NCBI GenBank assembly: GCA_023245865.1
Contig: JAHFJN010000001.1
Span: 186,001 to 250,000 of the forward strand
DNA: 64,000 nt
Direction: 5' to 3'
Source: Candidatus Peribacteria bacterium
GTDB lineage: Bacteria > Patescibacteriota > Gracilibacteria > Peribacterales > Peribacteraceae
A model generated the notes under the pieces. The model had not been told where the DNA came from. It saw nothing but the letters and a program-made list of their open reading frames with translations, and ran no database searches. Positions 35,644 through 45,137 of the stretch are shown in pieces. How positions within the stretch are numbered: position 1 is the first letter of the stretch; every line of letters starts with the position of its first letter. Made by a program: the position numbers and the translations under genes.

Positions 35644-35676
35644 AAGCCCCAAACTCTAGGCTCGGGGCTTCATTTT
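35644..35676. terminator. Rho-independent terminator between rpoD and DUF378 gene
   Basis: AAGCCCC...GGGGCTT stem (7 bp plus inner pairs) followed by CATTTTTA on the plus strand, and preceded by an A-run that gives TTTTT on the minus strand. Works in both directions. Confidence 0.8.
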
Positions 35677-35687
35677 TAATCCTTGTC

Positions 35688-35906
35688 TCAGGCCATTTTC
35701 TTGCACGGGCACTTTGCTCCGAAGAGCTTCACGACCGCTGCGACTCCGACGAGCACGTAGACAATCCACTCAACGGACGGCCAGCTGCCCAGAACCATGT
35801 GGACCACGTTCAGGTCCTTGTTGATAAATCCGCCGATGCCGATGAGTCCCCAGTTGAGGCCACCGACGATCAGAAGAATCTTAGAAATATTACAAACGTT
35901 ACACAT
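35688..35906 (-). CDS. DUF378 family two-helix membrane protein
   Basis: 72 residues from ATG 35906 (MCNVCNISKILLIVGG); the tracked ORF begins 29 codons upstream in unlikely sequence. Two helices: KILLIVGGLNWGLIGIGGF and WIVYVLVGVAAVVKLFG. GGLNWGLIG is the DUF378/YuzA signature. Cysteine pairs at both ends (CNVC, CPCK) are extra and may bind a metal or form disulfides. Function of the family unknown. Confidence 0.8.
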   Translation of the reverse strand: MCNVCNISKILLIVGGLNWGLIGIGGFINKDLNVVHMVLGSWPSVEWIVYVLVGVAAVVKLFGAKCPCKKMA

Positions 35907-36022
35907 AAGAATGAGAGGGGAAGGAAACGAGACCCGGTTACCATAGCACGCAGAGAAAGCAAGAATTCTTGTATTTTTTTGTAAATAGTACATTGTACTG
36001 ATTGCTGTGGTACGATGTCTCT

Positions 36023-39010
36023 ATGCCTCTGCAGTTGAAAAATCGTCCGGTTCGTGCTGCGAGACTGCAGAGTTCACCGTTTGATGAGGCGTATAACCAA
36101 CTGAATGAAGCCCAGCGTCTTGCGGTTGATACTATTGAGGGTCCTGTCATGGTGATTGCGGGTCCCGGGACGGGCAAAACGCAGGTATTGAGTCTGAGAG
36201 TTGCCAATATTCTGAAGCGAACACAGGTAAATCCCGCCAATATTCTCTGCCTGACATTTTCGAACGCGGGAGCGACCGCGATGCGCGAGCGCCTGCGAGA
36301 GCTGATAGGGGGCGATGCGTATGCTGTGGCGGTACATACGGTTCATGGGTTTTGCGATGCGATCATCACCAGAAATCCGACGGTATTCTCCGAGTGGTCA
36401 ACGAAAAAATCGATATCGGATATTCAAAAGTACAAAGCGATGCAGAAGATCATCGATGACGTCAGCGCATCGTCCGCTCTGATCAATCCCAAAAACCCGT
36501 ACGAGAGAATTCCTGCCATCCTCGGTCGTATCAGTGATTGCAAGCGAGAAGGCAGATCGTATGACGATCTTTGCAGGGTCTCTGATGCGTATGCGCGGAT
36601 CATGGAGGAAAAAAGCAAAGAAGGAACGAAGCAGCACAAAAAAAACCTATTGCAGTCACGCAAGTTTCACGATTTTGTCGAGCTCTTCGGTCGATACACG
36701 GAATTTCTCAGTGAGAAAAATTTCTATGACTACGATGACATGATTCTGGTGGTACGCAGTGCATTGTCGCAGGAGGAGTGGCTGCTCTCTTCGTTGCAGG
36801 AGCGCTATCAGTATATTCTGGTCGATGAGGCGCAAGATTTGAATGGTGCGCAGTGGGGGGTGATCGAGCGTTTGACGACGTACGATGTTGTGCCGCACGA
36901 GCCAAATTTTTTTCTCGTCGGTGATGATGATCAGGCGATCTATCGGTTTCAGGGGGCGAATCTGGAGCATATGATCGCATTCCGTGAACGCTTCCCGCAG
37001 GCACCCGTTCTTGTTCTGACGGTGAACTACCGTTCCACGCAGACTATTCTCGATGCCACAGGCAGGCTGATTGCCCATAACGAAGAACGGCTGATCGGTC
37101 GTATGCCGGAACTCACAAAGGAGCTGAAAGCTTGGACGCAGGAAAAAGGTACTCAGCCCATCTTGCTGCGCCCCGCATCCGATGCTGCGGAGCCCTGGCT
37201 CATCGCGGATATTGCCGAAGAAAGAATCAAGGGTGGCATGGCACCCGAGGAAATCGCCGTTCTTGTCCAGACAAATGCGGAGCTGCGCCCGATCTATGAC
37301 GTGCTCCGTGCGCGGAATATTCCGGTGGTGCTCCAGGGTAAGGCCGATTTGCTCGCGCATCCAATTGTCCGTCAAGCATTGCTGATATTGCAAAGTATGG
37401 AAAAATTGAATGATGATGCCTTCCAACATGCGATTGCATGTCCGTGCTTCGGTTGTCATCCGGCGGATATTGCCCGGATGGTGAGCAGAGCACGAGAAAG
37501 CAAAAAGAAATTCCACGATATCGCGCTTGGTCTCGAGCAGTCCGATCTTCCCCTGCATGACGTGAGCGCACTGATTGCGGCGCGTGACACATTGGAAGAT
37601 TTGCGTTTGCGCGTGGAATCACGATCGATTCTGGAGTCTCTGGAACATCTGCTGCGTCAGTCGGGCATCGCTGCTTCTGCCGCAGAGGCGGATCCTTTGG
37701 ATTTGGCTGTCATCGAGGCATTTTTTCAGTACGTGAAACAGCGGTGTCTGGAGACTCCGTCGCTTCATCTGCGTGACTTTCTTCATGATCTGCGATTTTA
37801 CTCTGATGAGCAGTACGGACAAATCCGACTGAGCTACCAATTGCCGCATCTGGTGACATCGGGAGTGCAATTGCTCACGGCGCACCAGAGCAAGGGGCTC
37901 GAATTTCATACGGTGATCCTGAGTGGTTTTCGCGATGGTCATTGGGACCAGCGTCGTCATCCGTCGCAGTTATCCATTCCGGAAGATTTGCTCTTTGGGT
38001 GGGAAAGTGCGCAGAAAACATTCGAGAAGCATCAGGATGAACGCAGAGTAGCTTTTGTCGCAATGACGCGTGCCAAGCGAGAGCTGATCATGCTTTGCCC
38101 GAAGGAATTCTCGGTCGGGGAGCGTGTCCGCGCGATTTCTCCGTCCGCATTCTTTGCAGAGGCAGGACCTCTTCCCGAGGCTGACGGCGTTCTCAAAGAT
38201 CCGGAGCGATCTTCCCTTTTACTTTTTACGCCCGTGCGTCATCACGATGCCGAGATGGAAGCGTACGTGCGTGAAAAACTCGAAACATTCGCGCTGTCGC
38301 CGACGTCTCTGAGTGCGTTCCTCGAGGATCCGGAGGAATTCAAGCGTGTACATATTCTCAACCAACCTCAGCCATTCACCGAGGGCGCGCTTCGCGCTAT
38401 GGCATATGGCAGCGCAGTTCACTGGGCGCTTGGCAAGTGGGCCGAGGGGGTCTGCGCGGGGCGTTCACTCGCGATCGGGCAGTTCATGGAACAATTTGCA
38501 TGGCATCTGCGTGAAAAAAATATTCTTACCGATCTTCAACGCAGCGACTTGCTTGCACACGCGAAGGAGAATCTTCCTTTGTATTTTGCACAGCGCCTGG
38601 AAGGGCATACGCCCGCAATCTACGCAGTGGAGCGTGAGTATCGTGCGATGATTGTTGACTTGCCTGCCGGGGCAGGTATTCCCATCAAGGGAAAAATCGA
38701 TCGTATCGATCGTACATCCATGCAGTCTTCCGATGCCCTGATCATCGATTACAAAACCGGGCGACCGCAGGCACCCGCCGAGATTCGTGCCGGTGATTAC
38801 TTCCGTCAACTTGTGTTCTATGCACTCCTGATTGAACGAGCCGAGCCGATGTTGGTTCCTCAATCATTTTCACTCGAATTTATCGGAGAGCGAGGCGAAG
38901 AACCGATCACTCGCTCGTTCACTATCACGCAGCAGGAGAAAGACGACCTAAAAGAACTCATCCGAAAAGTCTGGAGCAAGATCCAAGCGCTCGACTTTAC
39001 GCCCCTTTGA
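36023..39010 (+). CDS. UvrD/PcrA-type superfamily 1 helicase fused to a PD-(D/E)XK nuclease domain
   Basis: 995 residues. Helicase motifs: I AGPGTGKTQ, Ia LTFSNAGATAMRERL, II LVDEAQDLNGAQW, III GDDDQAIYRFQGAN, IV VLTVNYRST, V TAHQSKGLEFHTVILSG, VI RRVAFVAMTRAKREL. C-terminal ~230 residues form a RecB-like nuclease (AVHWALGKW, then IKGKIDRIDRT and ALIIDYKTGRPQ with the Asp and Asp-x-Lys). Addition of a nuclease makes it AdnA/B- or RecB-like, for double-strand break processing without a RecBCD complex. Start at MPLQLKNRP, six bases after TGG-TACGAT; the track begins seven codons earlier. Convergent with ftsK, four bases apart. Confidence 0.9.
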   Translation: MPLQLKNRPVRAARLQSSPFDEAYNQLNEAQRLAVDTIEGPVMVIAGPGTGKTQVLSLRVANILKRTQVNPANILCLTFSNAGATAMRERLRELIGGDAYAVAVHTVHGFCDAIITRNPTVFSEWSTKKSISDIQKYKAMQKIIDDVSASSALINPKNPYERIPAILGRISDCKREGRSYDDLCRVSDAYARIMEEKSKEGTKQHKKNLLQSRKFHDFVELFGRYTEFLSEKNFYDYDDMILVVRSALSQEEWLLSSLQERYQYILVDEAQDLNGAQWGVIERLTTYDVVPHEPNFFLVGDDDQAIYRFQGANLEHMIAFRERFPQAPVLVLTVNYRSTQTILDATGRLIAHNEERLIGRMPELTKELKAWTQEKGTQPILLRPASDAAEPWLIADIAEERIKGGMAPEEIAVLVQTNAELRPIYDVLRARNIPVVLQGKADLLAHPIVRQALLILQSMEKLNDDAFQHAIACPCFGCHPADIARMVSRARESKKKFHDIALGLEQSDLPLHDVSALIAARDTLEDLRLRVESRSILESLEHLLRQSGIAASAAEADPLDLAVIEAFFQYVKQRCLETPSLHLRDFLHDLRFYSDEQYGQIRLSYQLPHLVTSGVQLLTAHQSKGLEFHTVILSGFRDGHWDQRRHPSQLSIPEDLLFGWESAQKTFEKHQDERRVAFVAMTRAKRELIMLCPKEFSVGERVRAISPSAFFAEAGPLPEADGVLKDPERSSLLLFTPVRHHDAEMEAYVREKLETFALSPTSLSAFLEDPEEFKRVHILNQPQPFTEGALRAMAYGSAVHWALGKWAEGVCAGRSLAIGQFMEQFAWHLREKNILTDLQRSDLLAHAKENLPLYFAQRLEGHTPAIYAVEREYRAMIVDLPAGAGIPIKGKIDRIDRTSMQSSDALIIDYKTGRPQAPAEIRAGDYFRQLVFYALLIERAEPMLVPQSFSLEFIGERGEEPITRSFTITQQEKDDLKELIRKVWSKIQALDFTPL

Positions 39011-39014
39011 ACCG

Positions 39015-41240
39015 TCACCCTCCGTTTGCCATCTGTTCGATGTATACCTTCCGCGGCTTTGCGCCGTCCGCGGGGCCGACGATCCCTTTTTCTTCCATGA
39101 TGTCCAGCAGCCGTGCAGCGCGCGCATACCCGACTTTCAAATGGCGTTGAAGCAAACTTGCGGACGCTTTGTTGGTTTCCTGCACCACACGAACAGCCTC
39201 GAAGAAGAGTTCATCACCACCGTTATCATCCGCTTCCAGATCGATGTGTCCCTGTTGACCGTCGGAGATGCCGTCCTGGTCTTCGTCATCCTCGGCAAGT
39301 CCGATCTGCTCCGTGATTTTGCCGCCGCCCGCGATCTTCACGGCATTGATCACGCGTTCTGTCTCCTTCGTGTCGATGAAAATACCCTGAATGCGCACGG
39401 GCTTCGCAGTATTGGCGGTCATGTAGAGCAGATCGCCTTTGCCGAGCAGATCTTCCGCGCCGATGCCATCGATGATCGTACGGCTGTCGACGGAGCTCAC
39501 GACGCGGAACGCGATGCGTGAGGGGATATTTGCCTTAATGAGGCCCGTTATGACGTCGACACTGGGGCGTTGCGTGGCGATGATAAGGTGCATCCCCGTC
39601 GCACGCGCCATTTGTGCGATGCGCACGATCATGGTTTCCGTGTCGCGTCTGAATTGTCGCATCATGAGGTCCGCGAGTTCGTCAACGACGATCACGATGC
39701 GCGGGAGTAGGTTGGCTTCGTCGGTTTGTTTCTCGTTGTACTCGACGATATTTTTCGCTCCGACTTCCGAGAAGCGACGGAGTCTTCTGCCCATTTCGGC
39801 AACCGCCCAACGAAGCGCTTGCAACGCTTTATCAGATTCCGTGATGACGGGAGTGAGCAGGTGCGGGATGCCGTTGTAGGGCATCAGTTCGACGCGCTTC
39901 GGATCGACGAGAATGAATTTGAGTTCATGCGGAGCGTTCTGATAGAGCAACGACGTGAGAAACACGTTCATGCAAACAGATTTACCCGATCCTGTTGCTC
40001 CCGCAATAAGCAGGTGCGGCATATCATCCAGCGCAGAGACCACCGCTTCACCGGAGACGTCGCGCCCGAGTGGAAAGGTGAGAGACGATTCGCTGTTATG
40101 GAAAGCGGAACTCTCGAGAATTTCGCGAAGGTGGACCTTTGTGCGAACGGAGTTTGGCATTTCGATGCCGACCAGAGACTTGCCTGGAATCGGCGCCTCA
40201 ATACGCAGGCTCGGAGCGGAGAGTGCGAGCGAGAGATCATCCTTCAGGTTTGCAATGGAGCTGAGACGGACGCCTTCCGCGGGTTCCAGTGTGAATTGCG
40301 TGACCGTCGGGCCCGGGCGCGCGTCGCGCACGATCACATCGATATCGAATTCCTTCAATTTTTCCACGATGCGTTTCGCTTGATCCTTGAGTTCGGTATC
40401 GTTCACGGCCAATTCACTCTGCGCGTCATCGAGAAGATCCATGCCCGGGAATGTCCATTCCTCGAAGCGAGTGTCTTTCATTTCCAGAACATCCGCAGGG
40501 TTACGTTTGAGTTTATCACGGATTATTTTGTCTGATTTTGCTTTTACGAGACTCTGGGCGAAATTGGGACGAACGATGTTGAGTTCAGGTGCTTCACGAT
40601 CATCTTCGATCAAATCACCGGAGACATCCTCTTCCTCTTCTTCAAGCTCCTCTGCGACAGCTACGGGCTCTTCCTCTTCTAGGTGCTGTCTACGACTCGT
40701 TCGCAAGGGCTTCTTTGAGGAGATCATCATGCGTACCAATGCGGCGATGTCCGGCTCGAAACCGAGAAAGAGTCCGATAAGGAACACACTGCCGAGTACC
40801 GTATAACCGACTGCTCTGCTCATAAAAAGCAGGAAAGGCAAACTCACCATGAATCCGATCGCACCTGCGAGCAGGTCGCGTTTTGGGCCGATGTCTTCGA
40901 TCGCCGCACCGATGTGCATGAGTCCGAGGAAAGAGAGCAGGCACAGCAGCAGCCCCACCGATCGTTTCAATTCTAATCTCCCGGCGCCGAATGCATGAAG
41001 CAGCCCTGAGGTCAGGAGGAAGAGGGGAAACAGGATCCCGTATTGCCCGAAGAAGAAGGTCAGCACGTGACTCACCGTTTCTCCGAGCGTCCCCGCTTGT
41101 TTCTGGAGGGCTAAAAACAGCAAAATCGCAGAACTGATCTGCACGATCCCGCTGATCATGCGCTTGGTTGCGGACCGAAGCTCCAGCACGGGTTCGAGTT
41201 CCTTCTTTCGTGCGGCCTTTCGACGTCGTTTGCGAGCCAT
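39015..41240 (-). CDS. ftsK: DNA translocase FtsK/SpoIIIE
   Basis: 741 residues. Basic start (MARKRRRKAARKKE), four or five membrane helices (~30-170), an acidic linker, then the translocase: alpha/beta domains with PTVTQFTLEPAEGVRLSSIANL, Walker A IAGATGSGKSVCMNVFLTSLL, FILVDPKRVEL, Walker B VIVVDELADLMM, ATQRPSVDVITGLIKAN. C-terminal gamma winged helix ASLLQRHLKVGYARAARLLD. Moves chromosome ends at the division septum. A TATACT box lies 8 nt before the ATG, inside the end of the next gene. Confidence 0.95.
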   Translation of the reverse strand: MARKRRRKAARKKELEPVLELRSATKRMISGIVQISSAILLFLALQKQAGTLGETVSHVLTFFFGQYGILFPLFLLTSGLLHAFGAGRLELKRSVGLLLCLLSFLGLMHIGAAIEDIGPKRDLLAGAIGFMVSLPFLLFMSRAVGYTVLGSVFLIGLFLGFEPDIAALVRMMISSKKPLRTSRRQHLEEEEPVAVAEELEEEEEDVSGDLIEDDREAPELNIVRPNFAQSLVKAKSDKIIRDKLKRNPADVLEMKDTRFEEWTFPGMDLLDDAQSELAVNDTELKDQAKRIVEKLKEFDIDVIVRDARPGPTVTQFTLEPAEGVRLSSIANLKDDLSLALSAPSLRIEAPIPGKSLVGIEMPNSVRTKVHLREILESSAFHNSESSLTFPLGRDVSGEAVVSALDDMPHLLIAGATGSGKSVCMNVFLTSLLYQNAPHELKFILVDPKRVELMPYNGIPHLLTPVITESDKALQALRWAVAEMGRRLRRFSEVGAKNIVEYNEKQTDEANLLPRIVIVVDELADLMMRQFRRDTETMIVRIAQMARATGMHLIIATQRPSVDVITGLIKANIPSRIAFRVVSSVDSRTIIDGIGAEDLLGKGDLLYMTANTAKPVRIQGIFIDTKETERVINAVKIAGGGKITEQIGLAEDDEDQDGISDGQQGHIDLEADDNGGDELFFEAVRVVQETNKASASLLQRHLKVGYARAARLLDIMEEKGIVGPADGAKPRKVYIEQMANGG

Positions 41241-41246
41241 CGGTGT

Positions 41247-41753
41247 CTAGTATAGATCATCCTCGCCTTCGGGAGGAGGGGATTTGTGTCCATCAATCGA
41301 CCCTGTCATAGCATGGAGAATATCTTCAATATGATAGAGTTTTCCTCCCAGGGACTCGGTCTTTTCTCGATACGATGGGAAAAAAGCAGGAAGGAGATCA
41401 ATTGCAATGAGATTGTTTCGAACAAAAGAAGCTATGAAGCGAGTGATTGCATGCTCCCCTAAAATCTCTTGTTTTTCGAGGTATCGATCCATTGTTCCTG
41501 TCCAACCCGGAACGGCCCGTACGTGATGAATTCTCTTCAGAATTTTGTATCGCAATGATGCAAGAATTTCAATGATTACATCGCGATCCAGCAGAAGGTG
41601 TTGAAACCTGTTCGCAAACTGGAATGGATCCAAACACATTTCCCGCGGAATCGATCTCCTTTCGATCAATGCCTCTTCGATGAGTGCTATGGTCTCGCTT
41701 TCGCAGAACATTTTAAGTGTCTCGCAGCACGATGCATTTTCCTGTGCATCCAT
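41247..41753 (-). CDS. Orphan soluble protein upstream of ftsK
   Basis: 168 residues from ATG 41753 (MDAQENASCC); the track starts five codons earlier. No family recognised. Predominantly helical, with ETIALIEEALIERRSIPREM and VIIEILASLRYKILKRI; Cys-rich near the start (CC, C). The last residues are acidic (PPPEGEDDLY). Minus-strand TATGAT lies exactly six bases before the chosen ATG, which supports this start and a leaderless mRNA. Seven bases upstream of ftsK, so the two could be read together. Confidence 0.55.
   Translation of the reverse strand: MDAQENASCCETLKMFCESETIALIEEALIERRSIPREMCLDPFQFANRFQHLLLDRDVIIEILASLRYKILKRIHHVRAVPGWTGTMDRYLEKQEILGEHAITRFIASFVRNNLIAIDLLPAFFPSYREKTESLGGKLYHIEDILHAMTGSIDGHKSPPPEGEDDLY
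41249..41254 (-). promoter_or_regulatory. -10 box of ftsK
   Basis: Minus strand TATACT, 8 nt before ATG 41240, overlapping the 3' end of the upstream orphan gene. Confidence 0.45.
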
Positions 41754-41789
41754 ACATGCATCATACAACTCTCTGCTACACTGGAAATA

Positions 41790-42617
41790 ATGAAAATTCT
41801 CCTCCTGGGGCGTACCGGCTACCTCGGCACGCAGTTTCTGACGCTCTACCCCGATGCCGTGACGCCGCGGGTTGATATCGGTAATCCTGAAGCGGTTTCA
41901 GCGCTGCTGGAAGCAGAAAAACCGGATGTGGTCATCAATGCCGCAGGAAAAACCGGTCGGCCGAATGTCGATTGGTGCGAAGATCATAAAGAGGAGACCT
42001 TGCATGCGAATGTCCTTGGCCCTCTCGTGCTCCTCGAAGAGTGTGCGAAACGTGACATCTACTGGGTGCACATGAGCTCGGGTTGTATTTATCAGGGGGA
42101 TAACGGCGGCACGGGATACACCGAAAAGGACACTCCGAACTTCATGGGAAGTTTCTATTCACGGTCTAAAGCATGGTCGGATCAAATATTGAAAGAATTT
42201 CCCGTGTTGGTGCTCCGGATTCGGATGCCCTTCGATGATTCCCAAAACGAACGTAGCCTCATCACCAAGATCAGCAAGTATTCGCGCCTGCTTGATGTTC
42301 CAAATTCCCTCACATATCTTCCGGACTTTCTGACTGCAGCGAAAGTTCTCATCGAACGTCGCAAGACCGGTCTCTATAATATCGTGAACCCTGGCGCACT
42401 CTCGCCTTATCAAGTGATGCAAAAATATTGCGAGATTGTCAACCCATCCCACACCATCGAACGTCTCACCCTCGATCATCTTTCAGATGTCGTCAAAGCA
42501 GGACGGAGCAATTGCATCCTCAGTACGGCTAAAATCGAGTCTGAAGGCATTATGATTCAGCCGATCGAGCAAGCAGTCGATCAAGCGCTGAGAGCCATTG
42601 CGACGGCAAAAAAGTAG
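41790..42617 (+). CDS. NRS/ER-like nucleotide-sugar 3,5-epimerase/4-reductase (rhamnose synthesis type)
   Basis: 275 residues. Rossmann start ILLLGRTGYLGTQF, then VVINAAGKTGRPNVDWCEDH, HMSSGCIYQGDN, the catalytic YxxxK in FYSRSKAWSD, LRIRMPFDD, ITKISKYSRLLDVPNSLTYL and GLYNIVNPGALSPYQVM. These match the plant-type NRS/ER enzymes (also known from giant viruses) that convert UDP/dTDP-4-keto-6-deoxyglucose to the rhamnose form, better than standard RfbD. RfbA/B genes are not in the window. The track begins 64 codons upstream; ATG 41790 follows TGC-TACACT by 7 nt. Confidence 0.8.
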   Translation: MKILLLGRTGYLGTQFLTLYPDAVTPRVDIGNPEAVSALLEAEKPDVVINAAGKTGRPNVDWCEDHKEETLHANVLGPLVLLEECAKRDIYWVHMSSGCIYQGDNGGTGYTEKDTPNFMGSFYSRSKAWSDQILKEFPVLVLRIRMPFDDSQNERSLITKISKYSRLLDVPNSLTYLPDFLTAAKVLIERRKTGLYNIVNPGALSPYQVMQKYCEIVNPSHTIERLTLDHLSDVVKAGRSNCILSTAKIESEGIMIQPIEQAVDQALRAIATAKK

Positions 42618-42658
42618 ACAAAATAGCGTGTTTTGGCGTAGTCTAAGACACTTTCGCG

Positions 42659-44425
42659 ATGTTCCCTATGTCTCTCATGTCTTTGCAGCTCATCAAGGCG
42701 TTCACGCTGCGGCACAGGTGGAAACTGATCATCACTGCCTCCGTCGGTGTTCCATTTCTACTCCTTCTTTTTTTCATCCTGCGCCCGAAACAGCCGACCT
42801 ACGTGACGGCAATTGTAGCGAGGGGTGATTTGAGGCAGACGGTCGAGGCGGTAGGGACGGTGATCTCTGATCGTGATTTAAAGTTGCAGTTTCCGTCATC
42901 TGGGATTGTCTCAGAAGTTTTTGTGAAAGAAGGCGACACGGTGCATCCGGGTCAGAATCTTGCAGCGCTCCGTTCCGGTACCTTCGCAGCCGACATCGCC
43001 TCAGCGCAAGCGCGCGTGATGGCTGCAGCCGCAGATATGCAGGCGAAGCAAGAAGGAGCGCGGCCCGAAGACATTGCAATCACGCAGGCTGATGTGCGAA
43101 GCAAGCAAGCATCGCTTGATGCCGCGCGCGGGAGTCTGGCCTCCGCGGAAGCGTCACTCAAAAATTCGCAGGCGCGCTTACTTTCCTTGCAGCAAGAGGC
43201 AACAACAAGTCTCGCAGGATCTGTGTCGAATGTCGGAAGCGCTGTCAGTCAGCAGCTGACAGTTCTGGATAATGCCATCGCGACAGCGCAAGGAGTCTTT
43301 GCCAATAACGATGTGACGGACGCCGTGATTCGCAGCGGAACATCGGAGTATGAATTTATGAATGCTGCATTCAGAACAGAGCAAGGTGTACTGAGGACAC
43401 TTCGCGTCAAAAATACTGTCATCGATTATTCTTCCGCACTTGCGGTCCTGGATCAGGCGAAAGCTGTCATCTTTCAAGCGACCATCACGCTCGATCAGGT
43501 TTTCAGCTTATTGTCGCGACTGCCTGCATCAGGATCCTTCAGTGAGAGTGCTCGTGAAGCATACAAAACGACGGTGGCAGCGCAGCGAAGCAGTACGCAG
43601 AGCGCGCTCGCGAGTATCGATGCGACGAGCAAGGGACTACGTGATGCTTCTGCGAGTTTCCAGACGCGCATTGCGACGGAGCAGGGGAACCTCACTTCTG
43701 CGCAAGGAACAAAGGACAGAGCTCTCGCTGACATCGCGTCGTATGATGCCGCACTGCAAATGGCGCAGGCACAGCTGCAGTTGAAACTCGCTCCCACCCG
43801 TGACACGGACATCCGCGCATCCATGGCAAATTTGCAGCAAGCGAGAGCCGGGCTCGCCTCTGCGGTTGCGAATTACAACAACACTATTCTTGCGGCACCG
43901 ATCGACGGCATCGTGACCAAGGTGAACGTGAAGGTCGGCGAAATCACTCCCGTAGGGCCTGCAGTGGCGATGCTTGGCACAAGTCCGTACCGGATTGAAA
44001 TGTTTGTCTCAGAAATCGATGTTCCGAAGGTGCACTCTTCTCAGTCGGGAAGTATCGAACTCGATGCATTCAGGGGAATGCATTTTAAATTGCACGTGAG
44101 TGAAAGTGACAGCGCCGCGACCGATAAAGACGGCGTATCCAAGTATCGCGTGAAACTGGATTTTGATTTTCCCCACGCCGAACTCAAAGTCGGCATGACC
44201 GGTGATGCCGAAATCGATACCGGTTTTCGACGGAGTGCCGTCCATGTTCCTTTGCGCGCAATTCTCGATGCACCGAATGCAACAAAAATAGTACGTGTCC
44301 GCGCACCCGACGGAAGCATCGAGGAGCGACCGGTGGTCACCGGCATGGAAAGTGCCGATGGAAATGTTGAAATCATTCAGGGATTAAAGGCGGGAGAGGT
44401 TGTGATTGTTCTTGAAAAGAAATGA
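42659..44425 (+). CDS. HlyD/MacA-family membrane fusion (periplasmic adaptor) protein
   Basis: 588 residues, longer than MacA (~370). Membrane helix near residues 20-45 (LIITASVGVPFLLLLFFILRP). Biotinyl-lipoyl halves LQFPSSGIVSEVFVKEGDTVHPGQ and ILAAPIDGIVTKVNVKVGEITPVG flank a very long coiled coil (~95-390) with the Ala/Ser/Gln-rich repeats SKQASLDAARGSLASAEASL. Barrel and C-terminal domains follow (DAEIDTGFRRSAVHVPLRAI). A CPR cell has no classical outer membrane, so the adaptor may span a thick wall or S-layer space. One base before the ABC ATPase gene. ATG 42668 is an alternative start. Confidence 0.85.
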   Translation: MFPMSLMSLQLIKAFTLRHRWKLIITASVGVPFLLLLFFILRPKQPTYVTAIVARGDLRQTVEAVGTVISDRDLKLQFPSSGIVSEVFVKEGDTVHPGQNLAALRSGTFAADIASAQARVMAAAADMQAKQEGARPEDIAITQADVRSKQASLDAARGSLASAEASLKNSQARLLSLQQEATTSLAGSVSNVGSAVSQQLTVLDNAIATAQGVFANNDVTDAVIRSGTSEYEFMNAAFRTEQGVLRTLRVKNTVIDYSSALAVLDQAKAVIFQATITLDQVFSLLSRLPASGSFSESAREAYKTTVAAQRSSTQSALASIDATSKGLRDASASFQTRIATEQGNLTSAQGTKDRALADIASYDAALQMAQAQLQLKLAPTRDTDIRASMANLQQARAGLASAVANYNNTILAAPIDGIVTKVNVKVGEITPVGPAVAMLGTSPYRIEMFVSEIDVPKVHSSQSGSIELDAFRGMHFKLHVSESDSAATDKDGVSKYRVKLDFDFPHAELKVGMTGDAEIDTGFRRSAVHVPLRAILDAPNATKIVRVRAPDGSIEERPVVTGMESADGNVEIIQGLKAGEVVIVLEKK

Positions 44426-44426
44426 T

Positions 44427-45137
44427 ATGGAGAAAACGCATCCGCTCATCGAAGTGCGGCATCTCAGCAAATCATACTTCAATGATGGCATTGAAACACC
44501 TGTCCTCCATGACATCGATCTGGTGATTAGGAAAGGTGAATTCATTGCAATCATGGGTCCGTCGGGATCGGGGAAATCGACACTGATGCACATTCTTGGC
44601 TTTCTGGATGTGCATACGACCGGCGATTATCTGTTCCAGGGCGAACGAACCATTCGTATGGATGACGACGCGCTTGCAAAAATTCGAGCGACGCGCGTGA
44701 GTTTCGTGTTTCAAGCGTTCAATTTGCTGCCGCGTACGACGGTGTTGCAAAACGTGATGTTGCCGCTCTTGTATCATCCTACGATCCCTGTGGCAGAACG
44801 TATCGAACGATCTCTGCAGGCGATCGCTTCTGTTGATCTTTTGGATCGCAAGGACTTTCTTTCATCACAGCTTTCCGGCGGACAGAAGCAGCGGGTAGCC
44901 ATCGCGCGTGCTCTTGTGACGGATCCCGATGTGATTTTTGCGGACGAACCGACGGGAAATCTGGACAGTGCTTCGGGCATTGCCGTTATGAACGCATTGC
45001 AGAAGCTGCATGCTTCCGGACATACGATCATTCTGGTGACGCACGATCGAACGACTGCGGAACATGCAGATCGCATCATTCTTGTCAGAGATGGACACAT
45101 CGAAGGAGATACGCACAGTGAACATGCTCGCACGTGA
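44427..45137 (+). CDS. ABC transporter ATP-binding protein, MacB/LolD type
   Basis: 236 residues from ATG 44427, one base after the adaptor stop (ATGATATG). Walker A GPSGSGKST, Q-loop FVFQAFNLLP, signature SGGQKQR (LSGGQ), Walker B VIFADEP, H-loop VTHD. The NLLPRTTVLQNVMLPLLY stretch is characteristic of MacB/LolD/FtsE-type ATPases. Powers the two permeases downstream. Overlaps the first permease start. Confidence 0.95.
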   Translation: MEKTHPLIEVRHLSKSYFNDGIETPVLHDIDLVIRKGEFIAIMGPSGSGKSTLMHILGFLDVHTTGDYLFQGERTIRMDDDALAKIRATRVSFVFQAFNLLPRTTVLQNVMLPLLYHPTIPVAERIERSLQAIASVDLLDRKDFLSSQLSGGQKQRVAIARALVTDPDVIFADEPTGNLDSASGIAVMNALQKLHASGHTIILVTHDRTTAEHADRIILVRDGHIEGDTHSEHART

